Positions 7,612 through 14,504 of a stretch of DNA of 64,000 bases are shown here, in pieces; position 1 is the first letter of the stretch, and each line of letters begins with the position of its first letter. A model generated the notes under the pieces. That model was not told the origin of the DNA. It ran no database searches and saw only the letters and a program-made list of their open reading frames with translations. Source of the DNA: Haloarcula halobia. Lineage in GTDB: Archaea > Halobacteriota > Halobacteria > Halobacteriales > Haloarculaceae. Both the position numbers and the translations under genes were made by a program. The DNA lies in assembly GCF_029338255.1 (NCBI RefSeq), contig NZ_CP119787.1, forward strand, positions 2,480,001 to 2,544,000, read 5' to 3'.

Positions 7612-9090
7612 TCAGAGCCGGTAGGTCGGGCCGTCGTCGGTGTCCTGCACCTCGACGCCGAGTGCCTCGAGCTCGTCGCGCAGCTCGTCGGCGCGCTCGT
7701 AGTTCCCGGCCTCCCGCTCCTGCTCGCGGACCTCGAGAACGAGTTCGACGAGGTCGCCGGCGATGGTCACGTCGCCGTCCGTCTGTTCACCGAACGAGAG
7801 GCCGAGGATGCCACCACCCAGGTCCTCGAAGGTCTCGACGGCGCGCCGGAGGCCCCGGTAATCGAATGCTTCGTGTGCATCCACGTGGGTGTTGACCGCC
7901 GCCGTCACGTCCAGGAGGGCCGTCGTCGCCTCGCGGGTGTTGAAGTCGTCGTTCATCGCCGCCTCGAAGTCCGCCCGGGCCGCGTCGACGGCCTCGCGGA
8001 GCGTCTCGTCGGCGACGGTAGCGTAGGCGTCGACGTCGTCGCAGGCCGCGACGGCGCGCTCGTAGCCCCGCTGGAGGCGGTCCCAGCGCTCCCGTGCCTC
8101 GGCAATGGTCGCCTCGCTGTAGACGGCGCTGGAACTGTAGGCCGTCGAGAGCAGGAAGGTCCGGAGGACGTCGGGGCCGAACTCCGCGACGGCGTCGCAG
8201 ACGGTGAAGTAGTTGCCCAGCGAGGAGGACATCTTCTCGCCTTTCGTCTCCAGTAAGCGGACGTGGAGCCAGTACGTGGCGAACTGCTCGCCGGTCGCGG
8301 CCTCGCTCTGTGCCACCTCGTTCTCGTGGTGGGGGAAGACGAGGTCCTGGCCGCCGACGTGGACGTCGATGGACTCGTCCAAGTGGGTCATCGACATCGC
8401 CGAGCACTCGATGTGCCAGCCGGGTCGGCCCTCGCCCCACGGCGAGTCCCACGTCTGGGCCGTCTCGCAGGCCGCCGCGGCCGGCGCGGCCTCGGGATGC
8501 TGGTGTTCCTCGACGTCCTCGGGTCGGACGCCGCCGGCCTTCCAGAGCGCGAAGTCCGCCGGGTGGTGCTTCTCCGACTCGGCGGCCGCACCCTGTGACT
8601 CGATGTCTTCGACGGTCTGGTTCGACAGTTTGCCGTAGTCCTCGAAGCTGCGAACGTCGAAGTACACCGAGCCGTTGGCCTCGTAGGCGTGGCCCGACTC
8701 GACGAGGCGCTCGACGAGCGAGATTATCTCGGGGACGTGCTCGGAGACCCGGGGGTAGACCTCCGCGCGCTGGAGGTTCAGCGAGCGCATGTCCTCGATG
8801 ACCTGCTGGACGTAGTGACGGGCGACGTCGGCTTCGCTGTCGCCGTCCTCGCCGACGCGGGCGACGATCTTCTCGTTGACGTCGGTGAAGTTCTCGACGT
8901 GGCGGACGTCGTAGCCCAGGTGCTCGAGCCAGCGACACATCACGTCGACGTGGACCCACCCGCGGGCGTGGCCCAGGGGGGGCGGGTCCGACGTCGTCAG
9001 CCCGCAGTAGTACAGCAGCACCGAGTCGGGGTCGCGCGGCTCGAAGGGCTCTTTCTCGCCGGTCAGCGTGTTCGTCACGCGCAGCGTCAT
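7612..9090 (-). CDS. cysS: cysteinyl-tRNA synthetase
   Basis: This enzyme charges tRNA-Cys with cysteine using ATP in the cytoplasm. At 492 aa it is a normal class Ia CysRS. The first zinc ligand is Cys29 in LYYCGLTTSDPP, followed by the HIGH-like PPPLGHARG at about residues 36-44. Further zinc and active-site residues lie in IECSAMS (Cys229) and FPHHENE (His254/255). The KMSKS loop is GEKMSSSLGN (286-290). An alanine-rich insertion near residues 195-212 (EAAPAAAACE) is longer than usual. The C-terminal DALR-like anticodon region ends DTDDGPTYRL. Its promoter is at 9116-9121. Confidence 0.96.
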   Translation of the reverse strand: MTLRVTNTLTGEKEPFEPRDPDSVLLYYCGLTTSDPPPLGHARGWVHVDVMCRWLEHLGYDVRHVENFTDVNEKIVARVGEDGDSEADVARHYVQQVIEDMRSLNLQRAEVYPRVSEHVPEIISLVERLVESGHAYEANGSVYFDVRSFEDYGKLSNQTVEDIESQGAAAESEKHHPADFALWKAGGVRPEDVEEHQHPEAAPAAAACETAQTWDSPWGEGRPGWHIECSAMSMTHLDESIDVHVGGQDLVFPHHENEVAQSEAATGEQFATYWLHVRLLETKGEKMSSSLGNYFTVCDAVAEFGPDVLRTFLLSTAYSSSAVYSEATIAEARERWDRLQRGYERAVAACDDVDAYATVADETLREAVDAARADFEAAMNDDFNTREATTALLDVTAAVNTHVDAHEAFDYRGLRRAVETFEDLGGGILGLSFGEQTDGDVTIAGDLVELVLEVREQEREAGNYERADELRDELEALGVEVQDTDDGPTYRL

Positions 9091-9115
9091 TGGCAGGAGG
9101 GTCTGTCCGCGCCCG

Positions 9116-9121
9116 CTTTAA
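9116..9121 (-). promoter_or_regulatory. TATA box of cysS
   Basis: CTTAAAG on the minus strand lies about 28 nt before the cysS ATG at 9090, which indicates a leaderless message. Confidence 0.5.
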
Positions 9122-9155
9122 GTCGTCGGATGCCTGCGCGCGGTCGCTGCCGGGG

Positions 9156-9635
9156 CTACCGGCCGACCGCGGCCTCGACGAGACGGAGCGCGTCCGGTCC
9201 GTCGCGACGTTCGACGACGACGACGAGCGTCTCGCCGCCGACCGCGGCGGCCTCGACGTCGACGTCAGCGGTTCCGAACCGGCCGAGCACGTCGGCCAGC
9301 GCCGCCCCGGAGAGGTCGCCGGTGGCGACGACGGCCGTCAGTGACCCCGCGTCGCGCCCGAATCGAGCGTCGCCGACGACCAGCAACGGGTCCGTCGCCT
9401 CCGCGTCCACGGGCCCCAGGCCGGTCTCCATCGACACGCGCGCCTCGGCCGCGGGCGGCCCGTACTCTGGCAGCTCCTCGGCGAACCGGCGCAACGCCGT
9501 CGCGACGGCGTCTACCTCACCGTCGACGTCCAGCGCCCTGGCGGCGGCGGTGTAGTTGACGACGTCCGCCCGGAGCGCGTCGTAGAGGAAGGGGCGCGCC
9601 CGGACGGCGTCGCGCGTCTCGCTCGCGAGTGACAT
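9156..9635 (-). CDS. conserved haloarchaeal protein of unknown function
   Basis: This 159-aa acidic cytosolic protein starts MSLASETRDAVRARPFLYDALRADVVNYTAAARAL. That is a winged-helix or ACT-domain style opening in which a helix pair precedes an alpha/beta core. A second half with a regular beta-alpha-beta rhythm (SLTAVVATGDLSGAALADVLG, then VDVEAAAVGGETLVVVVERRDGPDALRLVE) looks like an ACT or ferredoxin-like fold. I connect it from memory to DUF7523, unverified. It lies between cysS and the cobalamin-type genes; its role is unknown. Confidence 0.75.
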   Translation of the reverse strand: MSLASETRDAVRARPFLYDALRADVVNYTAAARALDVDGEVDAVATALRRFAEELPEYGPPAAEARVSMETGLGPVDAEATDPLLVVGDARFGRDAGSLTAVVATGDLSGAALADVLGRFGTADVDVEAAAVGGETLVVVVERRDGPDALRLVEAAVGR

Positions 9636-9718
9636 ACCGGACCTGACGCTGGAGGGGACAAAAACCCGCGTGACTCGCGGGCGAAGCCCCTATGAACGGT
9701 TCGTCCTAATCCAGAGGT

Positions 9719-10600
9719 ATGACCCCAGCGCTCGTCATCGCCGCCCACGGCTCGCACCTGAACGCCGAGTCGAGCACGCCGACCTACACCCACGCGGACA
9801 CCATCCGCGCGACCGGCGCGTTCGAGGAGGTCCGGGAGTCGTTCTGGAAGGAGGAACCGTCGTTCCGCGAGGCGTTGCGGACCGTCGACGCCGACGAGGT
9901 GTATCTCGTGCCGCTCTTTGTCTCGGAGGGGTACTTCACCGAGCAGGTCATCCCCCGGGAGTTCCGCCTCGAGGGCTGGGACCCGGACCTGTGGCGCTCC
10001 GACGGGACGAGCGCCACACACGCGACGCTCACGGCCGAGGATACCGGCCAGACCGTCCATTACTGTGGCCCGGCGGGCACCCACGACGCGATGAGCGACG
10101 TCATCGTCCAGCGTGCCGAGTCGGTCACCGGCGACCCCGACGTCGGCGAGGGCTTCGGCCTGGCGGTGGTCGGCCACGGCACCGAGCGCAACGAGAACTC
10201 CGCGAAGGCCATCGAGTACCACGCCGGCCGCATCCGCGACCGGGGCCGCTTCGACGAGGTGCAGGCGCTGTTTATGGACGAGGACCCCGAGGTAGACGAC
10301 GTCACGGAGTACTTCGAGAGCGACGACATCGTCGTCGTCCCGCTCTTTATCGCAGACGGGTTCCACACCCAGGAGGACATCCCCGAGGACATGGGCCTGA
10401 CCGACGACTACCGCCTCGGCTACGACGTCCCCACGGACGTCGACGGCCACGCCATATGGTACGCCGGCGCGGTCGGGACCGAACCGCTGATGGCCGACGT
10501 CGTCCTCGAACGGGCCGCCGACGCCGGGGCCGACGTCGACGCAGCCATCGAACAGGTCCGCGAGCGGACCAGCGGCGCCAACCCGACCGCGGGCGACTGA
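9719..10600 (+). CDS. cbiX: CbiX-type sirohydrochlorin cobalto/ferrochelatase-like protein
   Basis: The 293-aa protein carries two chelatase-like halves. The first begins LVIAAHGSHLN, with the metal-binding His10 motif; the second begins LAVVGHGTERNENSAKAIEYHA near residue 148. Each is followed by the conserved VYLVPLFVSEGYFT or IVVVPLFIADGFHT strand-turn. Enzymes of this family insert Co2+ or Fe2+ into sirohydrochlorin for cobalamin or siroheme synthesis. The downstream DR2241-like iron-sulfur protein is a usual companion of two-domain CbiX proteins in haloarchaea. Which metal is inserted cannot be decided here. Confidence 0.9.
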   Translation: MTPALVIAAHGSHLNAESSTPTYTHADTIRATGAFEEVRESFWKEEPSFREALRTVDADEVYLVPLFVSEGYFTEQVIPREFRLEGWDPDLWRSDGTSATHATLTAEDTGQTVHYCGPAGTHDAMSDVIVQRAESVTGDPDVGEGFGLAVVGHGTERNENSAKAIEYHAGRIRDRGRFDEVQALFMDEDPEVDDVTEYFESDDIVVVPLFIADGFHTQEDIPEDMGLTDDYRLGYDVPTDVDGHAIWYAGAVGTEPLMADVVLERAADAGADVDAAIEQVRERTSGANPTAGD

Positions 10601-10622
10601 CCGCCGGTCGGAGACCGACTCG

Positions 10623-10649
10623 TTTTTTTCGCGGGAGCCCTGTCTCCCG
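10623..10649 (+). terminator. T7 run plus hairpin between cbiX and the DR2241 gene
   Basis: Seven Ts (10623-10629) follow the cbiX stop by 23 nt. They are followed at once by the inverted repeat CGGGAG (10632-10637) and CTCCCG (10644-10649), which abuts the next ATG at 10652. The T-run could end part of the cbiX transcription; the hairpin could instead sit in the leader of the next gene. Confidence 0.4.
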
Positions 10650-10651
10650 GT

Positions 10652-11743
10652 ATGCACGGCGACCATGTGGACGCGCTGGTGGCGACCGCTCCGGACGGCA
10701 TCGCCTTCGACGACCTCCGCGTCGACCGCGAGGGGGACCGCTACGCGTTCGAGACGCCCGAGGAGACCCACGGCGCGCTGAGCGAGGGCGACCTGCGGGA
10801 CGTGGCCGCCGACTCGGCGTACGTCAGCAACTGGTACTTCTGGCACGCCGTCGCGCCACAGAAGGCCGACCGCTGGGCGTTCCTCCGGTGGCTCGAGGAC
10901 GCCGACGAGACGGCCCTGGAGTCCCGCCTGGACGACCTGGGGGACGGCGTGGTCAGCGAGTGGGGCCAGCTTCGGGTCACCGCGACTGTCGACGACGAGG
11001 GCGAGCGGCGCTACCACGTCCGTCACGCTGACGATGCGCGGGCGGACGCCGCCGCCCTGACTGCCCACGAGGACCCGCGGGCGGCCCGCGACCTCGCGAA
11101 ACACGACCGACGGGGGCGGTACCGCCCGCTGAAGTCGGCCCCGACGCTCCGGACCGGGTGGCGCTTTGCCGACCTCGCGGCGGCCGACCTCGTCGAGACG
11201 GTCGAGACGTTCTATCCGGCGTCGGTCGCCAACTGGCACCGCGAGCGCGAGGGCGACCTCGATATCACCCACTGGCACGAGACCGTCGAGCGCCAGACCG
11301 GCATCTACGGCGTCGTCAAGACCTGGGATCGGGGTGAGGGGTACGAACACGTAAACTGGGTCGCCGAGGCCTGCTGTGACGACTCGCAGTGTCTGAAGCG
11401 CCGCGAGTGGCACTACGACGGGGAGACCGACCTCGACGTCGACGGTGGCGACGGCCGCTTCCCGTGTCGCGAACCGTGTTCGGTGGTCATCGCGGCCGCC
11501 AGACAGTGGACGAAACTCGAGAGCGAGGACACCCGGACCTACGAGTTCGAGCTGACGCCCAGCGAGAAAGAACAGGTCGAGGGCATCATCGAGGCCGTGG
11601 CCGACGGGCGGGCCGGCGACATCCGCGAGGCCGACGTCTACGAGGACGCGAACCGCTATCGGGCACGCTTCCTCCGGGCGAAGCAGTTCGACGAGGACGG
11701 CAACCTCGGCGGCGTCCCGACGGACCGTGACGACGGGGAGTGA
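10652..11743 (+). CDS. DR2241-family iron-sulfur protein
   Basis: The 363-aa protein has an N-terminal region with SNWYFWHAV and a cysteine-rich module near residues 240-275. In that module AEACCDDSQCLKR and FPCREPCSVV give five cysteines suited to binding an Fe-S cluster, as reported for the DR2241/CbiX family. It is followed by a long helical C-terminus (PSEKEQVEGIIEAVADG). Position directly after cbiX suggests it works with the chelatase in siroheme or cobalamin formation, perhaps supplying or stabilising a redox-active cluster. The molecular role is not established. Confidence 0.8.
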   Translation: MHGDHVDALVATAPDGIAFDDLRVDREGDRYAFETPEETHGALSEGDLRDVAADSAYVSNWYFWHAVAPQKADRWAFLRWLEDADETALESRLDDLGDGVVSEWGQLRVTATVDDEGERRYHVRHADDARADAAALTAHEDPRAARDLAKHDRRGRYRPLKSAPTLRTGWRFADLAAADLVETVETFYPASVANWHREREGDLDITHWHETVERQTGIYGVVKTWDRGEGYEHVNWVAEACCDDSQCLKRREWHYDGETDLDVDGGDGRFPCREPCSVVIAAARQWTKLESEDTRTYEFELTPSEKEQVEGIIEAVADGRAGDIREADVYEDANRYRARFLRAKQFDEDGNLGGVPTDRDDGE

Positions 11744-11746
11744 CCC

Positions 11747-12310
11747 CTATTCGGAACTGCGGACGTACAGCGCGACGAGCGCGGCCGCGACGACGGCCAG
11801 CGAGCCCAGCAGCAAGCCGACGTTGTCGAGGACGGTGACCGCGACGACGGCGAAGGCGAGCGCGATCCCGCCGAGCGCGAGGACGGGGACCGACTGGTTC
11901 TCCGGGAGCAGCGAGCCCGACCCCCGCTCGGGCCGTGGCTGTGGTTTCGAGAGCGATTCGTCTACCAGCACCGACTCCTCCCCGGCCGCGGGTTCGTGAA
12001 CCTCGACGTCGACGTAGCGCGTCTGGGCCCCGTATCCCGTGACCACCTTGAGCGAGCCCCGGACCGGGAAGGACGCGTCCTCGTCGACCTCGATACGGAC
12101 CCGCCGCTCGGACTCGCCGCTGACGTAGTGGTTCGACGCCTCCAGCGTCGCCGCCGCCGACAGGTCGTCGTCGATGTGCAGGTGCACGTGGAGCGCCTCG
12201 CCGTGGTTGACGACGCGGACGTCGAAGCTCCCGTCGGCCTCGAAGGCCGTCGGAACCTCCAGTCCGTGGAGCTCCTGACGGTTGACGTGCACGGGCAGGG
12301 CGTCTGTCAC
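11747..12310 (-). CDS. conserved haloarchaeal membrane protein with an outward beta domain
   Basis: This 187-aa protein has a GTG start (12310). Residues 1-110 form a beta-rich domain resembling an Ig-like sandwich (FEADGSFDVRVVNHGEALHVH, RRVRIEVDEDASFPVRG). A Pro/Ser linker follows, then two membrane helices at the C-terminus (VPVLALGGIALAFAVVAVTV and VGLLLGSLAVVAAALVAL). I associate it from memory with DUF7524. Orientation and function are unknown. It precedes the Trm112-like gene on the same strand direction by position but probably has its own promoter. Confidence 0.7.
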   Translation of the reverse strand: MTDALPVHVNRQELHGLEVPTAFEADGSFDVRVVNHGEALHVHLHIDDDLSAAATLEASNHYVSGESERRVRIEVDEDASFPVRGSLKVVTGYGAQTRYVDVEVHEPAAGEESVLVDESLSKPQPRPERGSGSLLPENQSVPVLALGGIALAFAVVAVTVLDNVGLLLGSLAVVAAALVALYVRSSE

Positions 12311-12343
12311 ATAGTCGATTCCGGCGGGACAGGTAAAAAAGGT

Positions 12344-12538
12344 TCAGGCGGGGGCCTCGTCGCGCATGTCCGGCGGGAGGAGGTTGGGGATGCCGTCCTC
12401 GATGGGGAACGCCTCGCCACACTCGGTACAGACGAGTTCGCCGGTGAGTATCTCCTCGTCCGCACGTTCCTCGACGGTGAGTTCGAGGTCGTGTTTGTCC
12501 AGCGGGCAGCAGATGATGTCCATCAGGTCCTCTTTCAT
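12344..12538 (-). CDS. Trm112-like zinc-binding methyltransferase activator
   Basis: This 64-aa protein starts MKEDLMDIICCPLDKHDLEL and has four zinc-type cysteines: the Cys10/Cys11 pair region, then CTEC at 37-40. It ends with FPIEDGIPNLLPPDMRDEAPA. The IEDGIPxLLP ending is the signature of Trm112p-like proteins, which activate tRNA, ribosome and release-factor methyltransferases by heterodimerisation; in Haloferax, Trm112 has several such partners. A longer upstream frame was rejected because it runs antisense into purA. It lies downstream of purA on the same strand with a 68-nt gap. Confidence 0.88.
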   Translation of the reverse strand: MKEDLMDIICCPLDKHDLELTVEERADEEILTGELVCTECGEAFPIEDGIPNLLPPDMRDEAPA

Positions 12539-12606
12539 ACGTCGGAGGTGGGCTGGCGGGCGCAAAAGTCTGCCGCTCTCCAGAAAGTCGGGTGCGAGAG
12601 CGCCGT

Positions 12607-13983
12607 CTAGAACGGGTGTTCGCGGACGATAGTCTCGCCCCGGCCGGGCCCGACGCCGATGGCGTAGGCCGGCGTGTCGAGCTGGTCTTCGATGTACTCG
12701 ACGTAGGTGCGGGCGTTCTCGGGGAGCGCGTCGTAGCCCTCGTCGGCCACCGCACCCCAGTCCACGTCGTCCCAGCCCTCGAAGGTCCGGAGCGTTGCCT
12801 CGCAGCGTGCCCACTGCTCGGTGGTAGCGGGCATCGTCGTCAGTTCCTCCCCGTCGAGGGTGTAGGAGTGGCCGACCTGCACTTCCGCCAGACCGCCGAG
12901 CACGTCCAGGTGATTGATCGCGAGGCCGTCGAACCCGGAGACGCGGGTCGCGTGGCGCAACATCGGCATGTCGAGCCAGCCGACCCGTCGGGGTCGTCCG
13001 GTGACGGTGCCGTACTCGCCGCCCTCCTCGCGGATGTAGCGGGCCAGGTCCTCGTCGGGGCCCTCCTCGTCGCCCTCGTAACCCGGCGTGTCGCCGACGA
13101 CGCCGCCCAGTTCGGTCGGCAGCGGTCCGCTTCCGACGCGGGTGAGGTAGGCCTTCACGATACCGACGACGTCGCCACTGCCGACGACCCCCGGACTCAG
13201 ACCGGTGCCGACGGCCGCGCCGCCGGCGGTGGGGTTCGAGGAGGTGACGAAGGGGTAGTTCCCGTGGTCGATGTCGATGATGGTCCCCTGGGCGCCCTCG
13301 ATCATCACGTTCTGGCCGTCGACCATCGCGTCGGAGAGAAACTCGCCGGCGTTGACGGTCATCCCGTTGGCCTCGAAGCGGCGGCCGTACTCGCGGAACT
13401 CCTCGAAGAGCGCGTCGACGTCGAAGGCCTGGGGCTCCTCTAGATCCGCGATATCGACGCCGTAGACCTCCTCGACCAGCGCGCGCTTCTGCGGGACGGC
13501 GTACTCGAGTCGCTCCCGGAGGACGTCCGGCTCGAGCAGGTCCCCGATGCGGACGCCCCGGCGGCCGGCCTTGTCCTCGTAGGTCGGGCCGATACCCCGA
13601 CCGGTGGTCCCGACCTCCTGGTCGTCCTCGCTCTTTACCTCCTCCTCGATGCCGTCGAGGACACGGTGGTACGGGAGGATGACGTGGGCGCGCTCCGCGA
13701 CGCGGACGTCGGGATCGAGGCCACGTTGCTGCAACGTGTCTATCTCGTCGAACAGCGTCCGCGGGTTGACGACGCACCCGTTGCCGAGCACGCCGACCTT
13801 GCCGCGGATGGCTCCGCTCGGCACGAGCGAGAGTTTGTACTCCTCGCCCTCGTGGACGACGGTGTGGCCGGCGTTGTCGCCGCCCTGGTAGCGGGCCACG
13901 ACGTCCGCGTCGTCGCCGTACAGGTCGACGATACCGCCCTTCCCCTCGTCGCCGAGCTGTGAGCCGACGATGGTTACGGTCAT
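12607..13983 (-). CDS. purA: adenylosuccinate synthase
   Basis: PurA condenses IMP with aspartate using GTP, the first committed step to AMP. The 458-aa length is typical for halophiles. The N-terminal P-loop-like GSQLGDEGKG occupies residues 7-16 with the catalytic Asp12. NAGHTVV supplies the catalytic His near residue 40. Further conserved blocks are TTGRGIGPTYEDKAGRRGVR and FEWPTGR-equivalent segments such as TGRPRRVGWLDM. purK lies elsewhere in the window (57.7 kb), so purine genes are scattered. Confidence 0.96.
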   Translation of the reverse strand: MTVTIVGSQLGDEGKGGIVDLYGDDADVVARYQGGDNAGHTVVHEGEEYKLSLVPSGAIRGKVGVLGNGCVVNPRTLFDEIDTLQQRGLDPDVRVAERAHVILPYHRVLDGIEEEVKSEDDQEVGTTGRGIGPTYEDKAGRRGVRIGDLLEPDVLRERLEYAVPQKRALVEEVYGVDIADLEEPQAFDVDALFEEFREYGRRFEANGMTVNAGEFLSDAMVDGQNVMIEGAQGTIIDIDHGNYPFVTSSNPTAGGAAVGTGLSPGVVGSGDVVGIVKAYLTRVGSGPLPTELGGVVGDTPGYEGDEEGPDEDLARYIREEGGEYGTVTGRPRRVGWLDMPMLRHATRVSGFDGLAINHLDVLGGLAEVQVGHSYTLDGEELTTMPATTEQWARCEATLRTFEGWDDVDWGAVADEGYDALPENARTYVEYIEDQLDTPAYAIGVGPGRGETIVREHPF

Positions 13984-14006
13984 CGCACGACCATTCCGGC
14001 CACCGT

Positions 14007-14012
14007 GATAAA
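14007..14012 (-). promoter_or_regulatory. TATA box of purA
   Basis: TTTATC on the minus strand lies 24-29 nt before the purA ATG at 13983, compatible with a leaderless transcript. Confidence 0.45.
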
Positions 14013-14145
14013 CAGATTACGGTCCGAACGTCCGGTTCGCTGGCCGTCGCCGGCTGTCAGCCCTTCCCATGTGAACTGTTGCGATGGCTTTATGACACCG
14101 CTGTCCGTACGAAACAACCGGCAAAGGCGGGTAGATGAGGGTAAC

Positions 14146-14152
14146 TTTTAAA
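14146..14152 (+). promoter_or_regulatory. TATA box of the regulator gene at 14180
   Basis: TTTTAAA lies 28-34 nt before the ATG at 14180. It excludes the upstream in-frame start at 14135, which would place the promoter inside the coding region. Confidence 0.6.
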
Positions 14153-14179
14153 CCCCGCAAACACAAGTTAACAATTGCC

Positions 14180-14485
14180 ATGATAGACAGGCTTGAGAAG
14201 GAAGTAGACATGCTGGAGCGACACCTCCAGGTGCTCCGCATGGTGATTGAGAACGAGCCTATCGGTATCGTGAAGATGTCCAACGAGACTGGATATCCCC
14301 ACCACAAGGTTCGCTACTCGCTGCGCGTGCTCGAGGAGGAGAACCTCATCGAGCCCTCCAGCCAGGGAGCAATCACCACCGAGCAGACCGGCGAGTTCGT
14401 CGACGACTTAGACGAGAAGATCGACGAGATCATCGAGAAGCTCGAGGGCATGAAGATCGAAGATGCCGCCGAGATAGAAGGCTAG
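14180..14485 (+). CDS. small winged-helix transcriptional regulator
   Basis: The 101-aa protein begins MIDRLEKEVDMLERHLQVL, a coiled helix. It is followed by a helix-turn-helix region (PIGIVKMSNETGYPHHKVRYSL) and a wing-like segment (EENLIEPSSQGAITT), then a C-terminal amphipathic helix (LDEKIDEIIEKLEGMKIEDA). The order dimerising helix, wHTH, helix is seen in haloarchaeal one-domain regulators. The targets are unknown; divergent purA is the closest candidate. The start is fixed by the TATA box. Confidence 0.8.
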   Translation: MIDRLEKEVDMLERHLQVLRMVIENEPIGIVKMSNETGYPHHKVRYSLRVLEEENLIEPSSQGAITTEQTGEFVDDLDEKIDEIIEKLEGMKIEDAAEIEG

Positions 14486-14504
14486 GACGACTGTTTTCGT
14501 CTCG

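Noticed and set aside
9512-11413. Minus-strand ORF of 633 codons across the CbiX and DR2241 genes
   Set aside because: Antisense of two well recognised genes with Val/Arg/Gly shadow composition; no promoter.
14135-14179. Earlier start for the winged-helix regulator
   Set aside because: It would place the TATA box inside the coding region and adds basic residues (MRVTFKPRKHKLT) unlike the family.
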